Positions 10,431 through 23,625 of a stretch of 64,000 bases of DNA are shown piece by piece (positions within the stretch are counted from its first letter, which is position 1; every line of letters begins with the position of its first letter). The notes below the pieces were generated by a model. It was not told where the DNA came from. It saw only the letters and a list, made by a program, of their open reading frames with translations, and ran no database searches. The stretch covers positions 129,843,990-129,907,989 of the forward strand of contig CP136067.1 in the NCBI GenBank assembly GCA_032622095.1. The letters are read 5' to 3'. The stretch is from Siphonodentalium dalli (taxonomy: Eukaryota > Mollusca > Scaphopoda > Gadilida > Siphonodentaliidae). Position numbers and translations under genes: made by a program.

Positions 10431-12411
10431 CCATCAGGCGGTCTCTCTATAGAGTTCCCATTGATATTGATTTTCCTTTCTAGAATTATCCTTACTTTTT
10501 TGCAACATAACAGGTACATAATTTTCTCCCAAGTTTTTGTTCATTCAATTCTGGGTTAATGGTTTTGAAATTTGACACAGATATTTACCATCTTGGGGAA
10601 CCTACACCTATAATTGAGGTTAGTAAGAATCATTTGAACAGAGTTTCTCTTTTTTGGAATAAATATACGTTAATATGGCTGCCCTAAAGTCCCCCGGTAA
10701 CGTGAGCAATCAAGCTTAGCAATTTGACTCGTGAGGCCGATTGCTCGCGAGTTGTGTTCCATGCAGACCTGAGCAATTCAGCTCAGCACTTTATGACATT
10801 AATTGATTCTAGACCGCTATCGTGTGACTTACTATCACCAGAAACTCGGAAAGCAATACTGCCCCAAGAATTGTCTGAAGATGGGCTAGTGTAAAAAAGC
10901 AAAACCTGCAATTATCTCTCAAGTTTACATGTATAATATGTATATTTGACTCATCTAGCCAACAATTAAACTCCAATTTAGTTTAAAATAAAAGGCCGCT
11001 CGGCCACAGTGTCCCCCGAACCGGTGGCTTCATTTGGAGCGGAGGCTTCGTAGAAGTATTCTATATGGATAAGACACTTGTGCATTGTCTCATTACTAAC
11101 ATGCATACAAATAACTAAATCTTAAAAAAACTCTTAAAGTAAAAATATAACCTCAAATTGGCACAAAATGAAGAAAATTACAAGAAAAATTGAATTTTCT
11201 AAGTCGAAAAGCCCATAACTCTGAGAAAAATCATCGGATCAAACTCAAATTCGAACTTGACCTGTATCTTGATGTGACTGATCCACATAAAAACGGTATT
11301 TGCAATTAAAGGCACGTGCGGCCTTGGCGGTGGGTATCCTGTGAAAATATATCCACCCGTCACAAACAGAAAGAACATCAAAATGTAGATAGACTTTGTC
11401 CGTATACAAATAAGAAATATCGCATAAACAGTATGTTATGGTTATATGTTTGACCATTGTTATGTAAACAACAGCATAAAAAGTAACTTTTCTGGTGTTT
11501 GTTTATATTATGATGGTAAACATAAAGAGCGTTCTTTGTAGGTGAATTCCTGATATGGAACGAATAAAGAGCGTTTATGCCATTTGTGTGTGATTAGCCA
11601 ACAGCATTGTGCTGTCTTCTGTAACACAATCAGGCTCGTGCTTAGGTAAAATATAGTAAATCTTTATGATAACATGCTGTTTACGGGATGGTCATGGTAT
11701 ATATGAACGGAACTGTATGCGTTTTAATGTTTTTCTGTTTACGGTGTTTGGAACAAATATGAATATTTTCGACAATTAAGGCCGCACGTGCCTTTAAAGG
11801 ATCCAAACTTGAGATATCATCCGGAAACCAAAAAAGTGAGAAATTTTCTAAGTAAAACAAGTCAAAAAAGGGCCACAACTCTCGCAAAAATGGGCAGAGC
11901 ATACCCTGTACATAGGGCTGATAAACTCACATACTAAATTTGGTTCAGATATGATCACACAAACTGAAGTTATCATCCGGAAACCAGAAAATTACAAGAT
12001 TCTAAGTAAAAAAAGGGCCATAACTCTCGCAAAAATGGGCGGAACAAACCCATATTCGAACATGACCTGTATTTTGGTCTGATAAACTCACCTATGGAAT
12101 TTGCTTTTGATCTAATAGCCGAAACTAAAGTTATCATCCAGAAACCATTTCCGGATGGACGGACACCGGCTATTTTAATAGTCCCCCGAAAAAAAAAATT
12201 CGGAGGAAAATTAAGTCTACGTCAGATATAAATTTGTTGTGTCTGATAATTCAGGCGGTATTCATTTGGAAACACTAATTGAGTGTATTGTGATATGTAT
12301 CGTATTGTCGATCATGTATCGTGATTCGTATCGTATCGTGACCAAGTGTATCGTTGCAGCACTAAATCCAACGCTTATGATATCTTTAATTAATGTTATT
12401 CTATCTTTCAG
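10431..12411. repeat. FMC1 intron 2 remainder: 'GGGCCATAACTC' mollusc-type repeat
   Basis: Between AGTCCCCCGG (about 10700) and AGTCCCCCGA (about 12182) lies a composite repeat containing several diverged copies of 'TTCTAAGTCGAAAA..GCCATAACTC' (about 11195, 11850, 12000). It ends in GGATGGACGGACACC. This style, inner tandem copies between TCCCCCG ends, recurs at 38571-39331. It probably represents a non-autonomous element family. No coding sequence is seen. The acceptor TCTTTCAG closes the intron at 12411. Confidence 0.55.
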
Positions 12412-12507
12412 GAGATGATTAATATGTACAGAGGCAAAGAGACTACAACAGAAGCAGCAGCCGCGAGAGTCGGCTTACAACTTCCGAAGCAGTATTCACC
12501 AGACTGA
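12412..12507 (+). CDS. FMC1: FMC1 exon 3 (C-terminus and stop)
   Basis: The exon encodes the last 31 residues and a TGA stop at 12505-12507. It contains MYRGKETTTEAAAARVGLQL, matching the GKGERSVEESAGLVGLKLP end of the vertebrate protein, which fixes the gene identity. It follows CTATCTTTCAG. A possible ATTAAA polyadenylation signal lies at about 12535. Phase 0 joins cleanly to exon 2. Confidence 0.88.
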   Translation, partial: EMINMYRGKETTTEAAAARVGLQLPKQYSPD

Positions 12508-14310
12508 CATAAAAGAGGTGTTCTCATTTTGTTTATTAAATTGTTTATAGTTGATGAAACCCTTGTATCGTTATAAGCCCATCGGTCATATTAGGGCAAA
12601 AACTGACAGCGAGATCCATGACAATCTCCGATCATCATCAAACTTCGTATAAATCTTCGGGGTGACCACCAGATGAGAGCCATCAAATTTTTGTTTCAAA
12701 AACATGGCCTCTAATGGCTATATTTGATTTTAAATTACCGATATATATATCTCTTCTGACTTCATGTTGACATATAGTATTACTTAAACATTTCAACTTT
12801 CCGTATTCCTAATCGCTCCATTGACAGTAACACATGAAATTATCCCCATCCCCTCTCAAAGTTGAGCTAAAGTGTCAATGACACTTTCATTACTTGATAC
12901 GATAACTTGAACAGATATCAACTGATTCTGTTATATTTTATGAAACTTGCTCAACAATTTTACTTCAAGCTTGAAAGCCAACCCAGTTGGATTCATTTTG
13001 GTACAGATCTTAATTTTTTTGAATATCCCGGCTTGTTCAGAGTATTTAATTATTAAATAACCGTTTCATTATTAAATACTCATTGACGAGTAGTTTCCTT
13101 AGGAAATATTCAGATAATAAGTTCAACAAAACGACCATAGGCCCGCCAATAAAAATGAATACAAATTCTTCTGCATTAAAATTTGTATCATCTGTCTGCT
13201 TACATTGCCTAAGAACAAATTAATGGATCATATCAATGAATACTTTTATATCACATGGAACCCCTATTATATTATTAAATGAAAGTGTCAATGAAACTGT
13301 AGCTCAACTTGGATGGGGATAATTTCATGTGTTACAGTCAAGAGCGAATAGGAATGTGGAAAGTTTAAAAGTCTTAAGTAATACTTAGTAGATGTCAACA
13401 TGAAGAGATATATATAAAGTAAAATCCAAGATTGTTGCTGGCGGCCATGTTTTTCAAGGAACTTTGGTGACGATTGGATTAGGGATGAGGTCTGTAGGGT
13501 GTGCCACATAATTTAGTCCTGCAAAGAGTAATATCGAAGATGGCTGCAGCTGCCAATAAATGAGGGCTGCATCACCGCCTGCATGATGTGGATGGATTCA
13601 AATTTGAAATCCAAGATGGCTGCTGGCGGCCATGATTTTTTTAAAAATTCGGTCAAAATGGAGGCACCCATCTAGAGGTCACCCTGAAGATTCATATGAA
13701 GTTTGGTGACCATCAGATGTGAGATGGGGGCTGCCAGATTAATTTTAGTGATTATCGTATGAGGGATGTCGTCTGTAGGGTGTGCCAAAGGATTTAGTAA
13801 TGCAAAGAGTAAAATCCAATATGGCTGCCGGAGTCCATGTTTTTTAATGGACAAATTATCGGTCAAAATAGGAGACTAGGCTCCCATCTAGTCACCCCGA
13901 AGATCCAGATGAAATTTGGTGATGATCGGATGAGGGATGTCGTCTGCAGGGTGTGCCCAAGTATTTAGTCATGCAAAGAGTATAATCCAAGATGGCTGCG
14001 TTCAGTCAAAATAGGATGCTCCCATCTGAGGTCACCCCGAAGATCCATATGAAGCTTGGTGAGATGCGGGCTGCAGGTTGTGCCAATGGATTCAAATTTG
14101 AAATCCAAGATGGCTGCTGGCTGCCATGTCTTTTAAACAAATTTCTGTCAAAATAGGAGGCTCCCATCTAGTGGTCACCCCGAAGATCCATATGAAGTTT
14201 TGGGTGATGATCGGATGAGAGACGTGACCAGGCCTGTCGGGTGTGCTAACAGAAATTGTTGATGGACAGACACAAACCTATTGCAATAGCTCAATCTTGA
14301 CTGAAGTCAA
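12508..14310. repeat. Intergenic: AAGATGGC-monomer element (short relative of the 37-41 kb array)
   Basis: The AAGATGGC-monomer element runs from about 13281 (TGAAAGTGTCAATGA, then TAGCTCAACTT) to about 14308 (AATTGAGCTAAAAA). It holds four or five degenerate monomers of about 150 bp around 'AAATCCAAGATGGCTGC' and 'GATGATCGGATGAG', and then GATGGACAGACAC. A reversed end of the same family is at about 12850-12900. The 3' hairpin AGCTCAA..TTGAGCT followed by CTAA could be a Helitron-like end, but this is inference. 12508-12840 shows nothing. Confidence 0.6.
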
Positions 14311-16400
14311 ATTGAGCTAAAAAGCTATTACATATTTCCTTATCTCTTACTAGTCATGAATGCACATGCTACATATCACTTGGCATTGCGCCAACAAAAT
14401 GACCGCGCTGCGTCTTATATTGGTACATTGACAGACACCAGAGAATGAAAAATGATTGCTTTGTTCATTAAAGTTAAATTCTTGTCCAACTTCGTTACAT
14501 ACACTAAAAAAAATAGACACAAAAATAAATAGGAAAATTGGGGGACTATATTTTCTATCGCCAGCCCCAGAGCGCAATACTATCGTATACTGTTGTGAAG
14601 CGTCTCGACCAGCGCTGTAAATTTATTCATTTTTTCATGTGATATTCATGACCCGTTGTGAATCAAATTTATCAAACTCGTTTCATAAAATCTTATGTAC
14701 CAACATAACTCGTTGTAGATCTAGTATATACACTAAGTACACTTGGTCCTGCCATACAGTTCCCCTGTGAAGATTAGTCACTGGGATCTCAAACTGCACT
14801 TGCCTACAAGTTTATTCAGGTCTGCAAGTTTATTAAAGATTTTTGCCCTGTACATTTATCTGGGACTGCATGTTTATTTTTAACACAAGAGTTGAAGTGA
14901 TGTGAAACACTCCGGTAGCCTACCAGCGGTAGGGTGATCAAATAGAAATGGAGAATATCTTGCTCAAAGTAGTTACTTTTACAATTATCATATCCAAATT
15001 GACAACACACCATCATTCTTATACCGGTATATTAATTAAATGCAGTGACTCTTGGTGGCGAAATCGTTTTCGTTTATCACCAATAGTTGCGTCCCGAATC
15101 GAGAAGTAAATATTTACATTTGAGCATAGTTCGGACAATGTTTTCTATGGAATGGTAGTCGATTTGCTTGATATTTTCGACGATGTTAGCAAAATGCTAC
15201 ATTCCTCCAGTTGGCATAGCTCCTGAGTACTGACTGATCAGTTTTTCACACCCGAACAAGTCCATAATATGTCTAAGTCCACAAAAGCTTGACTGGAGCA
15301 AGACTTAAAACCAACAGTAACATGCTCGTCAAATGATACATATCCGGTCACCATCATGCATATACAAATTTGAAATTCAAAATGGCTGCTGCCGGTCATA
15401 GTTTTTTTTTTTTTTACAAATTTCCAGACGTTCAAAGTGGAGTTCACCAACATGCATCATCACAATTGTAAACAAATGTCTAATTCTATGTGCAACCAGC
15501 ATCACATTATATAACATGTCTATTTGCATGAATATGATTCGTAAATAAGTATAACATGTATGTATCCACATGCCAACTATCACAAAATACCTTAAATTTT
15601 GTTGCTGGTGAAACTTTTCAGACTTGTAGTCTGAATATTATTTTGATCGCCACCACAAATTGTGACCTTGCATGACAGCGTCGGCGCAACTACTGTAAAT
15701 TTTTGGAAGAAGTCAGTGGAATTTTTGCTTGGCTGTCAAAAATTTGAGATGGTTAAAATTAACAGATTTCAAATATCTAAATCTGTCTAGTCATTAAAGT
15801 TATGTGAAACACTCTTGTAGGGTGATCAAATAGAAATGGAGGATACATGTAATCTTGATCAAAGTAGTTATTTTTACAAATCTTAAATCCAAACTCACAA
15901 CACACCGCCATTATTATATATTATTTAAATTCAGTAACTCTCGATGGCGAAATCATTTTCATTATGTTATCACCGATAGTTGCGTCCCGATTCGAGATGT
16001 AAATATTTACAATTGAGCGTAGTTCAGATGATATTTTCTATGGAGTGGTACGGTCGATTTGCTTGATATTTTCGGCGATTCCTCCAGTTGGCATACTGCC
16101 TGAATACTAACTTAGCAGTTTAACGCACCCGAACAGTCTATAATATGTCTTTTAGCTTAGCTCAAATAATTAAGTTTCACACTTTAAGCAAAAACGATTG
16201 CATTATTTTACAAAGGAAGATAACTCTGTGGAACTAATTGCAAGGCTACAGTTTGGTTGGAGTAGCAATGCAAAATATGTTCCGAATCCGTAAATTGAGT
16301 TATAACAATCAGTGCACACCTGCAAACAGATCTCTCCAATGGTAGAGTTTCCTATAAATTTTGTTGTCTTAGAAAGTGGTGCCAGGAAGAGATCGATCGT
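14311..16400. repeat. Repeat family D, two copies
   Basis: About 14881-15290 and 15796-16160 are copies of one repeat of about 380 bp. They share blocks such as GTGAAACACTC, GGGTGATCAAATAGAAATGG and AAGTAAATATTTACA. A third copy follows the family C element at 17941-18300. Open frames on the - strand are shared by copies but are interrupted differently, so coding is unlikely. A fragment of the AAGATGGC-type repeat sits at about 15370-15440. The rest is unassigned. Confidence 0.55.
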
Positions 16401-16402
16401 CT

Positions 16403-16790
16403 TTAACCCTTTACCCAACAGAACGTTTTTTTTTACCCTGTGCCAATGCATTCTCTTATATATGCGAGTCGACCATAGGTCGCCTCGCATATATAAGAGA
16501 ATGCATTGGCTTAACACATTAAAAATTATAAAATTGTTAAAGAATGCAAGAAAAAATGGTAAAAAAAAGATTTTTTTTAGGCCAATGCATTCTCTTATAT
16601 ATGTGAGGCGACTCGCATATATAAGAGAATGCATTAACACAGTGCATAACTAACCATCACAATGTGGTCAATGAGCCGGTTCCAATGATATCCATATTTG
16701 TATGGTTTTATTGAGACAGACCCCAATATAATTTAGGCTGTTGCAGCTTTATTTGGCCGTTTTTGGCCTGTTTGTTGGGTAAAGGGTTAA
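16403..16790. mobile_element. TTAA-flanked MITE interrupted by a palindromic MITE
   Basis: The outer element 16407-16786 has ends CCCTTTACCCAACAG and CTGTTTGTTGGGTAAAGGG and sits between TTAA tetranucleotides (16403-16406, 16787-16790). This is a piggyBac-like signature. Inside it, 16436-16640 is a second TTAA-family palindrome pair (CCAATGCATTCTCTTATATA hairpins). A nested insertion is the simplest reading. Confidence 0.7.
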
Positions 16791-17940
16791 AGGTACTCAA
16801 TCCGATTCGATGGTCATCAGATTCCAACAACATTTTTTTTTTTTTGAAATGCCGCTTCAGTTATCAGAATCGAGTAATTGCCCAAAAATAATGCTAATCA
16901 CAGTCAACTATAGTATAAAATTGCCCAAATACTGTTATTTGTCAACATTTTGCTGAACGAAATTTTGCCGGTTTGTCAAATATCTGACACAAAAAAGCCA
17001 CTTGATTTTAGAGTTATCCATCTTCATCCGCAATTTGGTCAGAGAAGTCTTCTCTTGGACTGTTTACTTGGCCACTTCAAATAAAAATAATAGGTTTCAA
17101 ACATGGATATCTGATCACTCTGAGCTTTGATTGGTGGGTTCCTCGACTCAAAATTTTTACGCTAGGAGCCAAGGAAATAGTAATTTGCGAGCGTTAATTT
17201 GGATTGAGTAACTTTAAAGATGCAATTTTATCATTATTTCTTACATATTTTTTTAACAATTTTTATTATTATTTCTTGCATTTTTTAACAATTATAATAA
17301 ATAATATAACATTTGTTAGGCCAATGCAATCTCTTATATATGCGAGGTGACCTATTGTCGAGTCGCATATACAAGAGAATGCATTGGCACAGGGTTTCAC
17401 AAAAATTCAGGAAGCTCCCATCATGAAAGGGTTAAGAGGGCAATTTGGCCGTTTCCATAAAAATTAGAGATGCATAATCCGAAAAAGCTCCCAAATTACT
17501 ATTTCTTCGGTAAAAAATATTAGATTTGAATCGAGGAACCCACCCATTAAAGCTCAGTGATCAGATATCAATTTTTGAAATTTAGTTCTTGAAATGTGTA
17601 CTTATTTGTGGCCCAGAAAAAAAAGTTGTCAAATCGACGGTCTTGGACAAAATTACGGATGAAGATGGATAACTCTAAAATTAAGTGGTAATGCGGCCAT
17701 ATTTTGTGATACTCAAGTGATAAAACGGCCATATTTCATTTCATTGAACAACATGTTGATAAATCACACGTTTTGGGAGATTTTATACCATAGTTGACAG
17801 TGGTGTTTATATAGCATTATTTTGTTGTAATTAATCAATTCTGATATTAACTAAAGCCTATTTTGAATAATTTTTTTTCTTTTGTTTTAACTTGATATGG
17901 GGACCGTCTGATCGGATTGAGTACCATTAAAGTGATGTGA
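16791..17940. mobile_element. 1.15-kb foldback copy of repeat family C
   Basis: Family C occurs here as two inverted halves: about 16791-17220 begins GGTACTCAATCCGAT and about 17440-17936 ends ATCGGATTGAGTACC. TTAA stands on both sides (16787-16790 and 17937-17940), which suggests TTAA target choice, although the left TTAA is shared with the neighbouring MITE. The centre carries half of a TTAA-type palindromic MITE (17318-17436). Confidence 0.6.
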
Positions 17941-19070
17941 AACACTCCGGTTGGGTGATCAAATAGAAATGGAGAATAATCCTGTTCAAAGTAATTATTT
18001 TTTACAAATATTGTATCTAAATTGACCACGCACACCGTCATTCTTATATATTAATTAAATGCAGCGACTGCCGATGACAAAATTGTTTACGTTAGTTTAT
18101 CGCCAATAGAAGCGTCCCGGTTCGGGAAGTAAATATTTACAATTTAGTGTTGTTCAGACAATGTTTTCTATGGTGTGGTACAGTTGATTTGCTTGAGATT
18201 TTCAGTGACGTTAGTAGAATGCTACATTTCTCCAGTTGGATTATCATCTGAATACTAACATCAGTCTCACGCACCCCGAACAAGTACAAAATATGTCTTA
18301 AGTGAATGTTACAAAGTTTCTGCTGGCTAAATGTCGAGTTTATAAGTGGAGTCAGAATTTTGGTGACGGGGAATTGCTGAACCAAACCTAAATTTAGTTT
18401 GTCTGTCATTTACAGAATGAGGTCTCCAGAGGGTGAATTTACTCAATTTAGCGACACTATCAAGCATCACCAAATACACCCTCTGGGGGCCTCATTCTGC
18501 TTAGGCCTCGTCTTCTGGGAAGAATCTATAGTCTTATATTAACATTGTTTTTAGTTACTTTTTCCCTTCTGTTATTTATCCCCTAAATTGCAGAAGACAA
18601 ATTGCATAATCGAGGCAGCTAATAAACCAAATTCAACTCGGGAACTTCAATTTGATCAGTCGTTGGTATCCCATAGCAGTTGAGGTAGGCTATCATCACC
18701 AACTTCACCCTCTGGGAACCTCATTCTGCTTAGATCTCAACTGCTTTGGGATACCTAGGATCAGATTGAAGTTCCACAGTTGAAGTTCCCCTATTAGTCA
18801 CCTCGATCATGCATTTTATCTTCTGCAAATTGGGGGATATAGAAACTGAACAGAAGTGGGGGGGGAGGAGCAAATAAAAACAATGTTAATTTGAGACTAT
18901 TGATATATTTCCCATGTGGGATAGCTTCAGTAAATTCACCCTCTGGGGACCTCATTATGCAAATGTCAGACACTGAATTCAGGCTCGTGTTGAACATTGG
19001 AATACATTCCAAATACTGTGCTGTATATACTGCTGCGTGATAAATGGTAATAATTATCAGAATGTCGCCC
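17941..19070. repeat. Repeat family D copy 3 and family A fragments
   Basis: About 17941-18300 is family D. About 18396-18990 has several family A arms (GAGGGTGAATTTACT, CACCCTCTGGGG) and their long flanking blocks. Nothing gene-like is seen. Confidence 0.55.
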
Positions 19071-19313
19071 TTAACCCTTTCATGACGGGAGTATTAAAGA
19101 TAATGTGCCAGTGTAGTCTCTTAAATATCCGAGTCTCCCATCCCATTGGGTGACTTGCATATATAAGAAAATGCACTGGCTTAAAAAGGTCGAGCTAAAT
19201 ATCATTAGTCCAATGTATTCTCTTATGGATGTGGGAGACTCACATATATCAGAGAATGCATTGGCACAAGATTTTTGCAAAATTTCAGAAAGCTCCCATC
19301 ATGGAAGGATTAA
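19071..19313. mobile_element. Complete piggyBac-like MITE, 235 bp, TTAA on both sides
   Basis: The element 19075-19309 lies between TTAA at 19071-19074 and 19310-19313. Its ends are CCCTTTCATGACGGGAG and CTCCCATCATGGAAGG. The interior carries two copies of the AATGCATTCTCTTATATATG-type palindrome separated by a short spacer. It is the reference copy for this family. Other copies are at 8377-8813, 17318-17436, 21610-21682 and 27176-27338. Confidence 0.85.
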
Positions 19314-19364
19314 GGATAAATTTGATAATGGGATGGAGGATAATAATATTATACGTCTCCTATA

Positions 19365-19540
19365 TGTGACCCGCCATATCAAATCCAGTCGGAAGTCGTG
19401 ATTTTTTTTACCCTGTGCCAATGCATTCTCTTATATATGCGAGTCGACCATAGGTCGCCTCGCATATATAAGAGAATGCATTGGCACAGGGTAAAAAAAT
19501 CCCGACTTACGACTGGATTTGATATGGCGGGTCACATGTA
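19365..19540. mobile_element. Palindrome within a palindrome: TGTGACCCGCC MITE with a second hairpin at its centre
   Basis: The outer arms are TGTGACCCGCCATATCAAAT and its complement, flanked by TA. At the exact centre sits a TTAA-family hairpin with CCCTGTGCC/GGCACAGGG ends (about 19411-19489). The whole of about 170 bp can fold into one stem. Confidence 0.75.
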
Positions 19541-19564
19541 TCCAAACCTGAGATTAGAGTGCGG

Positions 19565-19726
19565 CTGAGTGCCTGTCATTTGCATCTGAGGTCACCAGAG
19601 GGTGATTTTAGTTACAATATTCCGCATAGTGGGCTAGCATCACTAAATTCACCTTTTGGGGACCTCATTCTGCTTTGGCCTCATCTTCTCTGGAAGTTCC
19701 TTTATAAAAAAAATTCTAAACTTAGA
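19565..19726. repeat. Repeat family A copy, split by the next element
   Basis: The family A signature GTCACCAGAGGGTGA and CACCTTTTGGGGACCTC is seen. The long family A arm breaks at 19726 and resumes at about 20830 (TATTTCTTTTTTAGTTTAG). Confidence 0.6.
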
Positions 19727-20832
19727 TTAGGCCAAAAAAAATTAATGAATTGATTCTGAGGCACCGCCGCTCTCATAAAATAGGGGCCGCCTAACTCTTT
19801 TTATTTAAAATCCAAACAACCAACGATCAAATAATTCAAATCGCAGCCGATTCGCGTTCAAGTGGCGAGTTCTCCGTTTGCGGAAGTGCCGGAATTTGCT
19901 ATTTCCGGTTTACGCTTTTAGCACGTGGTAATGTAATAATCACGACAGGAATACCACTTCGAAACAAATTACGGCGAGTTATGGCAGTGCGCTGCTGGGG
20001 AGATGATAGGCCTCGGTATTTACGCAAAAAACATGATTAAATAAAGCGAACTAATGTCATTCATTAAAGCAGGTTGCATTATTTACAGTTATTTATAAGT
20101 TCACAAACAAACGAGTCGTGCCGTTTCTTCACCGGCAAATTCCGTGATTTGTGAGGGTGTATGTTCGACAGAACTTTAAATGCTCTGACCAAATCAAAAT
20201 TCCATATTTCAGGTGTAAATCCTTCCCAGACATCTGCATAAAATGTGGTGGAATGGAAGATTTGGACAAGGTTGATGGTTGCCATCCACAGTGTAAGACG
20301 TGTCTTGAAAAATTTCAGACAGTGCTATCTCGTAAGCGCAACTTCTCTAGTGAGAAACAGGAGAAGTTGAAAGCTAAACGAAACAAGGCAAAATGAGCAT
20401 GTCTGCAATTTCCCAAGACGCATTTAAACAGTGTGAATGGCAAACATCAGTTTAATACCTCACTATATTTAATAATACCTCACTATATTTAATATAATTA
20501 TTCCATTTTCCGTCCTTTCATTTGCTTAGCTTTAAGAGGAACAACCTCAATGTTATTTTAGAAGTAGGATACTTCAATGCATATATTTTATTTTATACAC
20601 TTTTCCAGTTTTATTTCACTACTAGTCTGTTGTTTTGTTTTGTTTATTGGTTCGCAGTTTCAATTATAATGATTCAACAATTAATTGAGCCTTCTGGTCT
20701 TGATTTCGGGGATCCCAGATGTATGTCTGAACTGGCCGCTGGAAATAAAAAATAAAAATAAAAACCGCCCTCCCTCATTCATTTGAAAAAAAAATTGCCT
20801 GAGAATCAATTCATTAATTTTGTTTGGCCTTA
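19727..20832 (+). mobile_element. Harbinger-like element with GGCC ends and TTA duplication
   Basis: The element 19730-20829 starts GGCCAAAAAAAATTAATG and ends with its near complement, flanked by TTA (19727-19729, 20830-20832). The 3-bp TWA duplication and GG-starting ends fit PIF/Harbinger elements, as family knowledge. Inverted arms share about 40 bp (AATGAATTGATTCT..AGGCA). The interior has a GC-richer, promoter-like part (about 19780-20060) and an exon-like frame at 20210-20396. No DDE transposase is recognised. Confidence 0.7.
20210..20396 (+). pseudogene. Exon-like frame with a CxxC...CxxxC zinc-binding pattern inside the Harbinger-like element
   Basis: After a good acceptor (ATATTTCAG, ending about 20210) the + frame is open for about 60 codons to TGA at 20394-20396. 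It contains CIKCGGMED then CHPQCKTCLEKF and ends in a lysine-rich tail. The cysteine spacing suggests a small zinc-ribbon or treble-clef fold. No family is recognised. It may be the last exon of a transposon-encoded accessory protein, a captured host exon, or chance. No upstream exon was found. Confidence 0.35.
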
Positions 20833-21125
20833 TATTTCTTTTTTAGTTTAGTTTCTCTATATCCCCAAATTGGCAGACGACATATTTGCATAATCGAGGT
20901 TCCCAATGGGAGCACATCACAATATATTCACCATCTGGGAACCTCAATTTGAGACTATGTCTCCCATAGCAGATGTGCCATGAGATTGAGGTCATCAGAG
21001 GGTGAATTTAGTGATGCCAGCCCACTATGCAGGATACTAGTAGTGTCACTAAATTCACCCACTGGGGACATCATTCTGCAAATGACAGCCGCATTAAAAT
21101 CAGACTTGTTCTCATCCTGAAGGGT
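20833..21125. repeat. Family A copy between the Harbinger-like element and the RPL23 3' end
   Basis: The interrupted family A arm resumes here, followed by GAGGTCATCAGAGGGTGAAT (about 20989) and its complement at about 21048-21078. It ends with AATGACAGCC. Confidence 0.6.
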
Positions 21126-21164
21126 GCTATATCATAAGGGAAAATCAAATGAACAACAAACCAG

Positions 21165-21206
21165 ATTTTTTTATTTGTTTTTTATTTATATACAGCAGAC
21201 ATTGTG
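21165..21206 (-). terminator. RPL23: RPL23 3' UTR with two AATAAA signals
   Basis: Read on the - strand, AATAAA occurs at 21186-21181 and again at 21175-21170, within 40 bp of the RPL23 stop codon. This is the expected layout of a short ribosomal-protein 3' UTR. The cleavage site is not determined. Confidence 0.6.
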
Positions 21207-22708
<1,502 letters not shown>

Positions 22709-22822
22709 CTTTCATTTCTCCTTTATTATTCACAATAACACCTGCATTGTCTTCAAAATAAATGAACGTTCCATCCTTCCGCCGAAGAGGTTTTCTCTGC
22801 CGTATGACCACTGCTGGCATTA
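22709..22822 (-). CDS. RPL23: RPL23 exon 4
   Basis: The exon encodes residues 76-113 of uL14, with [14 protein letters not shown] and [17 protein letters not shown], followed by donor GTAATTTTG and preceded by acceptor ATGTTTCAG. Human has histidine where this protein has methionine at residue 77, otherwise the core is near identical. Phase 1 at both ends matches the neighbours. Confidence 0.97.
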
Positions 22823-23218
22823 CTGAAACATTATGAATAGGCATCAATATGGAACGTTGTAAATTGTAACAGGTTTAATGGTTTATAAACACCTCAAAAT
22901 TAGTAAGTCCCCAGAGGGTGAATTTAGTGACACTTTCCTGCACAGTGGGCTAGCATCACCAAATTTACCCTCTGGGGACCTCATTCTGCTCAGGGCTCAA
23001 CTGATACGGGAGATCTAGGATCAGATTGAAGTTCCCAGATGGTGAATATTGTGATGTACACCCATTGGGAACCTCGATTATGCAATGTGTTGTCTGCCAA
23101 TTTGGGGATATATAGAAACTAAACTAAAAAAGAAACAATCTATGTGAAGAAATTGCTGTAGAAATTTGATAATAAAGAAATGAGGTCCCTAGTGGGTGAA
23201 TTTAGTGATGCTGGCTTG

Positions 23219-23249
<31 letters not shown>

Positions 23250-23625
23250 GACAGATTGAACTGCATCTCAAGAATCCAGATGCCGATTGTCCCCAGAGGA
23301 TATATTTAGTGATGCTACCGTGCAGTGGGCTAGCATCACTAAATTCACCTTTTGGGGATCTCATTCTGCTTAGGCCTCATCTGTTCTGGTAAGTATCTAT
23401 AGTATATGTAGTCTCAAATTAACATTTTTTTTAGATACTTTTTCCATTCTGTTCAGTTTTTATAACCCCTAATTTTCTGAAGATAAAATGCTTAATTGAG
23501 GTAACTTTAAATGGGTGAACATCACCAATTTCAACTGGGGAACTTCAATCTGATCCGAGGTCTCTCACGGCAGTTGAGGCCTATTAAAGCAGAATGAGGT
23601 CCTCAGAGGGTGAATTTAGTGATGT

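Noticed and set aside
16203-16653. 145-codon - and 113-codon + frames
   Set aside because: Both are driven by the two TTAA-family palindromes at 16436-16640, which are open in both directions.
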